Below, piece after piece: positions 25,625 to 30,621 of a stretch of 30,621 nucleotides of DNA. A program made the translations under genes and the position numbers. The first letter of the stretch is position 1. Every line of letters starts with the position of its first letter. Source of the stretch: an uncultured Oscillospiraceae bacterium (GTDB lineage: Bacteria > Bacillota > Clostridia > Oscillospirales > Ruminococcaceae); NCBI GenBank assembly GCA_910577365.1, contig CAJTMU010000018.1:9832-40452 (forward strand), read 5' to 3'. A model generated the notes under the pieces. That model saw only the letters and a program-made list of their open reading frames with translations. It was not told the origin of the DNA and searched no databases.

Positions 25625-26182
25625 CTATTTCATTCTTCTCTGAATTTTAGGCTTGAGCAGCTTTTCATAAACGGGAAAAAACAACCCAAGAAAAATATCA
25701 TAAACTATAAAAGCCGCCGCTCCCATCAAAAGTAAAATAAGCGAGCCGTATTTTCCGAAATCGCCCATTTCCTCAAGAAGCTCCCTCATGCCGAAAACAA
25801 ATATCAGCAGCAAATAGCACCCCACCGCGGAGCAGGCGTAAAGCGCCAGCTTGGCTGCCCAGCGCAGCCACCCGAATCTTATTTTCATGAAATACTGCCT
25901 TACGATAGGGTAATATCCCAGCAGGAAAATATACATCATCGACGCCTCATAATTAGGCGTGAAAAACAGGCACAGCACACCCACCGCGAGATAGCTCACC
26001 ATGCCGTATTTAACGCCGAGACGCTCTCTCACTATCCAAATGAGCACGCCCGCGACACCTGGGCTGATATACTCAAACCCTGGTATCATGCTGAGAAAGA
26101 ACATCATAGCAAGCGCCAGCCCGCACATAATACCGCACAGCGAAACAATATAGCTGATATGCGGCTTCTGCTTTTCCGACAT
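25625..26182 (-). CDS. Uncharacterised integral membrane protein (185 aa)
   Basis: The protein has about six hydrophobic segments (near 11-34, 40-52, 60-76, 82-95, 107-130 and 141-170) and a basic tail LLKPKIQRRMK. Landmarks are GFEYISPGVAGVLIWIVRE and a GYYPIVRQYFMK loop. The layout, with short helices and a conserved GYYP, is reminiscent of small substrate-binding membrane subunits of energy-coupling transporters, but I cannot assign the family. Its ATG overlaps the tyrA stop by 1 bp (TAATG), showing translational coupling. A role with aromatic amino acids is only suggested by position. Confidence 0.65.
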   Translation of the reverse strand: MSEKQKPHISYIVSLCGIMCGLALAMMFFLSMIPGFEYISPGVAGVLIWIVRERLGVKYGMVSYLAVGVLCLFFTPNYEASMMYIFLLGYYPIVRQYFMKIRFGWLRWAAKLALYACSAVGCYLLLIFVFGMRELLEEMGDFGKYGSLILLLMGAAAFIVYDIFLGLFFPVYEKLLKPKIQRRMK

Positions 26183-27036
26183 TATTTCTTCCCCTGCCCG
26201 TAAAATTCCATGCTTTTTTCCTTGCGCTCGCGCCCGACCTTAAGCAGCTCCCTCAGCCTGTCGGTATCGTCGCTGTTCATCGCGTCGCGGTATTCCGTCA
26301 GCTTTTCGATAATGGTGTTAATCTCCAATAGCAGCGCCTCCTTGTTGCACATGAAAAGTCCCGACCACATCACCTCGTTAAGATAAGCCACTCTTGTAAG
26401 GTCGAGAAAGCTGCCCGCCGAAAAGCCGTCCGCGCGGAAAAGCGAGGGGCTTTTGACATACGCGTTTGAAACGATATGAGCAAGCTGCGAGGTGTAAGCG
26501 ATATTACTGTCATGCTGCTCTGGCGTAGCCATAACCACCTGCCCGAAGCCCATGCTGCCCGCCAGCGTCGAAACAAGGTCTATCGCTATCTGCGGGGTGT
26601 TTTCGCTCGGTGTGATGATAAAGCTTGCCTTGCGGAAAAGCTCTGCCGAGGCGTAATCAAAGCCCGAATGCTCCGTACCCGCCATGGGGTGCGTTCCTAT
26701 GAAAATAACGCCCCTCTCGTCGAGCACGGGCGTGCAGTTTCTCACCACATACCCCTTTACGCCGCATATATCCATTACAATGGAGCCTTTGCGGAATTTA
26801 TCCGCGTGCTCCTTTACAAAATCCACGATAGCCACAGGATAAAGCGCGACTATCGTAAGCCCCGCCTCTCCAAGCCTGTCTACGGTTATCTCCTCATCTA
26901 TCGCCCCCATGTCGAGAGCCTTTGCTACGGTTTCCTTATCGGTATCTATCCCCATAATATGGTGAAACGTATTAGCCTTTAACGCCTTGCAGATAGAGCC
27001 GCCTATAAGTCCAAGTCCCACTACTGCTATATTCAT
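26182..27036 (-). CDS. tyrA: Prephenate dehydrogenase
   Basis: This 284-residue enzyme oxidatively decarboxylates prephenate to 4-hydroxyphenylpyruvate in tyrosine synthesis. The Rossmann start MNIAVVGLGLIGGSICKAL shows the NAD(P) motif GxGxxG. Then come GTHPMAGTEHSGFDYA with the catalytic His, the TPEQHDSNIAYTSQLAHIVSNA helix, and the SFLDLTRVA stretch. No ACT or chorismate mutase domain is attached. The start 27036 fits the family. An ATG at 27048 is possible, and the ribosome binding site AGGGAG is oddly spaced for both (13 and 1 bases). It is the first gene of a two-gene unit. Confidence 0.92.
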   Translation of the reverse strand: MNIAVVGLGLIGGSICKALKANTFHHIMGIDTDKETVAKALDMGAIDEEITVDRLGEAGLTIVALYPVAIVDFVKEHADKFRKGSIVMDICGVKGYVVRNCTPVLDERGVIFIGTHPMAGTEHSGFDYASAELFRKASFIITPSENTPQIAIDLVSTLAGSMGFGQVVMATPEQHDSNIAYTSQLAHIVSNAYVKSPSLFRADGFSAGSFLDLTRVAYLNEVMWSGLFMCNKEALLLEINTIIEKLTEYRDAMNSDDTDRLRELLKVGRERKEKSMEFYGQGKK

Positions 27037-27106
27037 TATTGTAATCATGCTCCCTATTCGGAAGCATCTCTCCTTTCAACTTTACATTATTTCTTACGCC
27101 GATAGT

Positions 27107-27275
27107 TTACTGCAAGCTCTTTAAATTTTCTGTCGCAGACAATCCATCAACAGCTTCCAATGCGGCTTCTAAAACCTTCATATAGGAAAGAACCGCATTA
27201 TCCGCAATGATCTATGTTCTTATCCCTGCAGTAAAAATACCATTCACATTTACCGTATATTGAAGTTTCATTCAT
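27107..27275 (-). pseudogene. Gene remnant with a frameshift, function unknown
   Basis: A first frame from ATG 27275 reads MNETSIYGKCEWYFYCRDKNIDHCG and stops. A second frame, starting where it ends, reads NAVLSYMKVLEAALEAVDGL, then SATENLKSLQ and stop. The two fit as one short protein broken by an indel. The helical end looks like real coding sequence, but I do not recognise it. The surrounding 1 kb (27037-28095) holds no intact gene. Confidence 0.35.
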
Positions 27276-27295
27276 TGCGTAACACCCATAATTCC

Positions 27296-27678
27296 TTATT
27301 TTAAACAAACCCATTTAGTAAAATTAAGACCGCATAATCCAAAATTCATATTATTTTTTCCTTTCGCATAACTTTCCTGAACAAAACCCAGCACATTTCT
27401 GTCAAGGTCTGGTTTGTAAATTCCGGTTTCCAAAGGGCATAATTTGAAAAGGTTCAACTATGGTAACGCAATCTTTAAGTTTACCCCAAAAGCATAAACA
27501 TCATCAACCTTAAAACTAAGCCTCACACTTGTACCCTGCAAATTTGCCGCCATGATATAAAAGTCAGCGCCTTTTTCACATTTGAATCGGACATATTGCC
27601 ATCTGTCGGTAACATCGGCTCTGGGACACTCAAAACCAAATATTTTTCATATTACTTATATGTCAGTCTTATTTTCAT
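27296..27678 (-). pseudogene. Decayed small gene with two in-frame stops and a frameshift
   Basis: A good ribosome binding site (GGGAG, five bases from ATG 27678) opens MKIRLTYK, then TAA, then YEKY. After a frame change the reading continues FGFECPRADVTDRWQYVRFK, CEKGADFYIMAANLQGTSV, and KVDDVYAFGVNLKIALP. An in-frame TAG at 27460-27458 is followed by LNLFKLCPLETGIYKPDL and further sequence to a final TAA at 27296. The codon-like texture on both sides of each stop argues for a real protein of about 125 residues that has decayed. TAA and TAG can arise from CAA and CAG by C-to-T changes. Family unknown. Confidence 0.45.
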
Positions 27679-27841
27679 TTTTTCTCCCAAAAATTCTTAT
27701 TAACCATTGCTAAAGAATATTTTGTGATCCAAAGCACAAAAGTATTTAGTTTATTATACCATAATTTATTTATTTTTTCAAGTGGTATTTAAGGATTTGC
27801 CAATATCTTTACCAAATAAACCCAAATATTTTAAAAGAATT

Positions 27842-28005
27842 AGAACCTGTGCACATAGCCTGAAATCCTTGGATTTCGAGCAAATTTTGTTGTTGGCAAG
27901 GAAAAAAATTCGCAGGCGCACTGTATGTACGTCAAGAATTTTTGATGCAGTCAGCGGCGAAATTTGCTGAAAGACAAGCGTTGAGCGGCTATGTGGACAG
28001 GTTCT
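27842..28005 (-). mobile_element. MITE-like element, family A copy 2 (164 bp)
   Basis: Ends AGAACCTGTGCACATAGCC and GGCTATGTGGACAGGTTCT are near-perfect inverse copies (about 17 of 19). TA at each flank could be a target duplication. Read from its right end it begins AGAACCTGTCCACATAGCCGC and continues CAACGCTTGTCTT, matching the element at 25349. It lies about 90 bp upstream of the asnB start codon. Confidence 0.65.
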
Positions 28006-28058
28006 TACAGTAATATACAAATCAATTCTTGCCACACACTCTTTTACTCGTCCGCGCA

Positions 28059-28064
28059 TATAAT
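28059..28064 (+). promoter_or_regulatory. Probable -10 box of asnB
   Basis: TATAAT lies 32 bp before the asnB ATG, downstream of the MITE-like element. No convincing -35 box stands 16-18 bases upstream, so an activator or an extended -10 may be needed. Confidence 0.35.
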
Positions 28065-28095
28065 GCAAAAAACATTCCTGAAAGGAGTATTCTTT

Positions 28096-29244
28096 ATGTG
28101 CGGAATTGCAGGTCAGATAAGCTTTGAAAAGGATATGCGCGGCGAAGCCGCGGTAATGGAAAGCATGAGCGCGGTGCTTGCCCCGCGCGGACCGGACGCG
28201 GAGGGTTCCTATTACGACGAAAACGCGGCGCTTGTTCACCGAAGGCTTATAGTTATCGACCCAGAAAACGGAAAGCAGCCCATGACTTTTGGCAGATATA
28301 CGATAGTTTACAACGGTGAACTTTACAACACCGAGGATATCCGCTCGGAGCTTATAAAAAAGGGAATTGGTTTTGTCGGACACTCCGACACCGAGGTAGT
28401 CATAAAGGCGTACATAACCTACGGTGAAAGCTGTCTTGACTTATTCAACGGCATTTTCGCGTTCGCTGTATGGGACAGCCTTGACCGCAAATTGTTTCTC
28501 GCCCGCGACAGAATAGGCGTAAAGCCGCTGTTCTATTCGCTTACCAAAAGCGGCTTAATATTCGCCTCCGAAATAAAGGCGCTGCTTAAGCACCCGGATA
28601 TAAAGCCCGTCATTGATTCCAACGGCGTTGCGCAGATAATGCTAATAGGGCCGGGGCGTATCACGGGGAGCGGCGTTTTCAGGGATATCAGCGATCTTCC
28701 CGCCGCTTATTGCGCGGAATATTCCCGCACCGGCTTCAAAAAGAGGCAGTATTGGCGCGTGACAGCCAAACCGCACACAGAATCATTTGAGGAAACCGCT
28801 GCTCACACACGTGAGCTAATCTGCGACGCGATAAAGCGGCAGCTGGTGAGTGACGTTCCGCTGTGCTGCTTTTTGTCGGGCGGTCTTGACAGCAGCGTGA
28901 TATCAGCCGTTGCCGCCAAGGAATATGCCGAGCACGGCAAGAAGCTCTCCACCTGGTCAATTGATTACAAGGACAATCACGCCAACTTTAAAGCAAGCTC
29001 TTTCCAGCCCGACGAGGACGCTCCGTGGATAGAGGAAATGGCGCGCTTTATCGGCTCGGAGCACACCAACGTTGTTCTCGACACCCCCGCCCTCACCGAG
29101 GCACTGGAAGACGCAGCAATTGCCCGCGACCTGCCCGGCATGGCCGATGTGGACAGCTCACTTTACCTGTTCTGCCGCGAGATAAAAAAGAGATTTTCAG
29201 TTGGATTAAGCGGTGAGTGTGCCGATGAGTATATTCTTACATGA
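28096..29244 (+). CDS. asnB: Asparagine synthase (glutamine-hydrolysing), truncated
   Basis: The start is ATG 28096, with AAAGGAG eight bases upstream. Cys2 of MCGIAG is the glutaminase nucleophile, exposed after Met removal. The glutaminase domain (about 1-190) is complete (RRLIVIDPENGKQPM, YNGELYN). The synthetase domain starts with the ATP loop SGGLDSS (261-267) and DEDAPWIEEMARFI. The frame follows the family to SGECADE, where relatives read IFGGYPWF. Here it becomes YILT and stops at 29244, about 380 residues in. Full-length enzymes of this type have roughly 500-620, so the C-terminal part of the active site is missing. It breaks exactly at a repeated sequence (29225-29275), so insertion is likely. 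Confidence 0.88.
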   Translation: MCGIAGQISFEKDMRGEAAVMESMSAVLAPRGPDAEGSYYDENAALVHRRLIVIDPENGKQPMTFGRYTIVYNGELYNTEDIRSELIKKGIGFVGHSDTEVVIKAYITYGESCLDLFNGIFAFAVWDSLDRKLFLARDRIGVKPLFYSLTKSGLIFASEIKALLKHPDIKPVIDSNGVAQIMLIGPGRITGSGVFRDISDLPAAYCAEYSRTGFKKRQYWRVTAKPHTESFEETAAHTRELICDAIKRQLVSDVPLCCFLSGGLDSSVISAVAAKEYAEHGKKLSTWSIDYKDNHANFKASSFQPDEDAPWIEEMARFIGSEHTNVVLDTPALTEALEDAAIARDLPGMADVDSSLYLFCREIKKRFSVGLSGECADEYILT

Positions 29245-29275
29245 TAACACCCTATTTATATCGAAAAACGCTATT
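29225..29275 (+). repeat. Direct repeat copy 1 (51 bp or more) at the asnB breakpoint
   Basis: The 51 bases starting ATGAGTATATTCTTAC are identical to 30571-30621, where the window ends. The base just before differs in the two copies. Here the repeat starts inside the asnB codons for D-E. Confidence 0.85.
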
Positions 29276-29400
29276 TTTTAGCAAATCGCAGACAAACACT
29301 CCATAAAGTGGTAAAATCAAACGAAAGGAGTGTTACTGTAATGGTTAGAGTCATGTTAAGCCGTAAACCGGACGAGCTTCGGATAACACCTATAAAACAT
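29276..29400 (+). mobile_element. Possible 5' remnant of an insertion element
   Basis: Following the repeat is a leader-like stretch with inverse 8-mers AACACTCC and GGAGTGTT and AAAGGAG. An ATG at 29341 opens MVRVMLSRKPDELRITP, which loses sense within 31 codons in the terminator at 29404. GATAACACC occurs at 29243 and again at 29382, suggesting a deletion junction. It may be the start of a transposase gene. I cannot name the family. Confidence 0.3.
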
Positions 29401-29434
29401 CAAAAATCACCTTGCTTTTCGTGCAAGGTGATTT
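29396..29434 (-). terminator. Rho-independent terminator of the toxin-antitoxin operon
   Basis: AAATCACCTTGC and GCAAGGTGATTT (29404-29434) form a perfect 12-bp stem with a 7-base loop. On the minus strand it is followed by TTTGATGTTTTA. The stem overlaps the stop codon of the 138-residue gene. Confidence 0.75.
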
Positions 29435-29849
29435 AACTGTGTTTATACGCACTATAATTTGTATCAAACCCTATTACATAAAATATGGGTGACTTATCTT
29501 TGCGTATACCAATTATTCGCCCTTTACCTGAATTGAATCGAAACACAATAACTTTTTCATCTGGGGAAAAAATATACTCATATGGCGAAAAACAGATTTC
29601 TTGTTTTTTAAGAGTTTCAATTCCTTGTTCTTTGGGCAAATTAGAATGGTATAACCATGGGTTTTTGGTAATTTCAATTATCCGTTCGGCAAGTGCAGAC
29701 TGCCATTCACCTTTTGCTCTTTTATCCAATTTTTCGAAGTTGAACAACTTGTTAGTTGTTAGGTAACGAAATGAAAACGACGGCATCTGTTCCTGCGGCG
29801 GAATTGCGCTGACTTGTGGCTTTACGCTACCACTTTTAATCTTTTTCAT
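29433..29849 (-). CDS. Candidate toxin of a Panacea toxin-antitoxin pair (138 aa)
   Basis: This soluble, basic protein has a poorly conserved N-terminus (about 1-30), then FEKLDKRAKGEWQSALAERI and a C-terminal beta-rich part: KVIVFRFNSGKGRIIGIR, then SPIFYVIGFDTNYSAYKH. The end resembles the last strands of RelE/ParE-like or related small nucleases (strand-R-I-I-G, F-Y-V-I-x-F-D). That is a weak resemblance, so toxicity and mechanism are inferred mainly from position. Its ATG overlaps the antitoxin stop by 4 bp (ATGA). The antitoxin gene comes first, the usual order for many type II pairs. Confidence 0.6.
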   Translation of the reverse strand: MKKIKSGSVKPQVSAIPPQEQMPSFSFRYLTTNKLFNFEKLDKRAKGEWQSALAERIIEITKNPWLYHSNLPKEQGIETLKKQEICFSPYEYIFSPDEKVIVFRFNSGKGRIIGIRKDKSPIFYVIGFDTNYSAYKHS

Positions 29850-30304
29850 TGTTCGACTATATAATTCTCCATGAAGTATTTTTTTATAACATCATTTGAG
29901 ATAATCTCATTTTTTTCAGTGGACCTCCACGGCATTTCCTCGTGCGTCATATTTCTGAGCTTCCATGCCGAATACTGCCCGAACTCGGTATAAACCTGTT
30001 CAAGAATCTCATTTGTTTCCTTGTCAATTACACTGATATCATAATGTTCATCAAAATCAATTCCGCTTTTGCCAAAAGACTTATACTCGTGGTAAATTGC
30101 AGGAATTACGGGGCCATGCTCCCACGCGTAAATATCATCCCCAAAAAGAGGTTCCCCCTTAATTGCCAACACACACCCCTGTGCATAATATAACAGTTTT
30201 TGAAGTTTAAGGTTTGAAATAAGCTCATCAGTAATCCCAGAATCATAATCGCTCTTGTTCCTTACCAGAAACCAATGAGCAATTTTATCTGCATTATATA
30301 TCAT
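29846..30304 (-). CDS. Panacea/DUF4065 (SocA/GepA-like) antitoxin
   Basis: The 152-residue protein shows the Panacea domain signature: ADKIAHWFLVRNK, then LISNLKLQKLLYYAQGCVLA (K-L-Q-K-L-L-Y-Y), PLFGDDIYAWEHGPVIPAIY, and YKSFGK. Proteins of this family include SocA and the phage-linked GepA and act as adaptable antitoxins neutralising unrelated toxins. GAGGTG lies before the ATG. The gene has its own promoter and is coupled to the candidate toxin by a 4-bp overlap. The pair lies in an AT-rich segment between direct repeats inside or beside asnB, so it was probably acquired. Confidence 0.88.
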   Translation of the reverse strand: MIYNADKIAHWFLVRNKSDYDSGITDELISNLKLQKLLYYAQGCVLAIKGEPLFGDDIYAWEHGPVIPAIYHEYKSFGKSGIDFDEHYDISVIDKETNEILEQVYTEFGQYSAWKLRNMTHEEMPWRSTEKNEIISNDVIKKYFMENYIVEQ

Positions 30305-30345
30305 AATATCACCTCAATTAAATAATCGAAACAATTACCCTTTAT

Positions 30346-30374
30346 ATTATATGCCAAATTTTATTTTTTTTCAA
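30346..30374 (-). promoter_or_regulatory. Sigma-A promoter of the toxin-antitoxin operon
   Basis: On the minus strand TTGAAA (30374-30369) and TATAAT (30351-30346) lie 17 bases apart. Transcription should start near 30339, about 35 nt before the ATG. Two CAATTA direct repeats (near 30315 and 30332) just downstream are possible operator half-sites. Confidence 0.7.
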
Positions 30375-30570
30375 GTAGGTTTTTAAAATTTTTTGTTAAT
30401 TTTATTATAACATAATTCAATTGCATTTTACTGTAAACTTTTGAAAATAATAACAAATTCACAACTATTTTTTGTGATACATTAACAAAATCATCTTATG
30501 AAATTGACCGTAAAGATTATTCTCATAAGACACTTTTGTTGTTCTCAAACGGTGATGCTAAGAATCTCAT
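30375..30570. other. AT-rich intergenic region
   Basis: No gene is visible. The inverse 7-mers CTTATGA and TCATAAG (near 30496-30530) form a weak stem-loop. Base composition is distinctly AT-richer than the rest of the window, consistent with acquired DNA. Confidence 0.4.
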
Positions 30571-30621
30571 ATGAGTATATTCTTACATGATAACACCCTA
30601 TTTATATCGAAAAACGCTATT
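30571..30621 (+). repeat. Direct repeat copy 2, running off the window end
   Basis: It is identical to 29225-29275 over all 51 available bases. The repeat may continue past the edge, so its full length and content are unknown. Contig ending at a repeated element is possible. Confidence 0.85.

Noticed and set aside
27452..27462. In-frame TAG as evidence of amber recoding (pyrrolysine or reassigned code)
   Set aside because: Other genes end normally at TAG, and the same remnant also has a TAA and a frameshift, so simple decay explains it.
27991..28095. Longer N-terminus for asnB starting at ATG 27991
   Set aside because: It begins inside the MITE-like element and would bury the Cys2 nucleophile that must be N-terminal in active glutaminase domains.
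27778..28383. Minus-strand open frame of 201 codons upstream of asnB
   Set aside because: It runs through the MITE-like element and antisense to the asnB glutaminase domain; the shared peptide with 25283-25522 only reflects the repeat.

Overview
The window is a chromosomal segment of a low-to-mid GC Gram-positive anaerobe of the class Clostridia, most likely from the Ruminococcaceae/Oscillospiraceae. The evidence is a spoVT sporulation regulator, a cysteine T-box in front of cysE-cysS, strong AGGAGG-type ribosome binding sites, many lipoproteins with Gram-positive lipoboxes, and small XRE regulators next to short membrane proteins. No rRNA, tRNA, CRISPR array or prophage was seen. The placement is inferred from gene content, not from a phylogeny.

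Left third, 1-9 kb, all minus strand. The edge cuts a membrane protein with a transglutaminase-type ectodomain (1-1150). Upstream of it is a 763-residue divergent Tubulin_2/FtsZ-like protein (1373-3664) with its own near-consensus promoter. Next come a solute-binding lipoprotein, an operon of an XRE regulator with two tandemly duplicated membrane proteins, spoVT, a hypothetical gene and a TauE/SafE-type permease.

Middle, 9-19.4 kb. A minus-strand operon carries a YfcE-like phosphodiesterase, a monofunctional biotin ligase, a CYTH-domain protein and a DUF3781 protein. Across a MITE-like element on the plus strand lie three uncharacterised small genes, a large palindrome, and a cysteine T-box (specifier TGC) controlling cysE-cysS and probably three consecutive cyclophilin-type lipoproteins. 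A GNAT gene follows, overlapping an amidohydrolase gene broken by two frameshifts.

Right part, 19.4-27 kb, minus strand. It holds an OmpR-family response regulator and histidine kinase with a 2'-5' RNA ligase-like remnant downstream, an orphan kinase-like ATPase protein without an obvious phosphoacceptor histidine, oligoendopeptidase F, a membrane protein and prephenate dehydrogenase.

Right end, 27-30.6 kb, is an accessory, decaying zone. It has gene remnants, one of two copies of a roughly 160 bp MITE-like family, an asnB gene cut off inside its synthetase domain, and a Panacea-type (DUF4065) antitoxin with a candidate toxin lying between two direct copies of a sequence at least 51 bp long.

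The best leads are the degenerate tubulin-like protein, the repeat-bounded toxin-antitoxin segment inside asnB, the unexplained three-gene operon at 11.5-12.7 kb, the triple cyclophilin array under a cysteine T-box, and three different palindromic small repeats.
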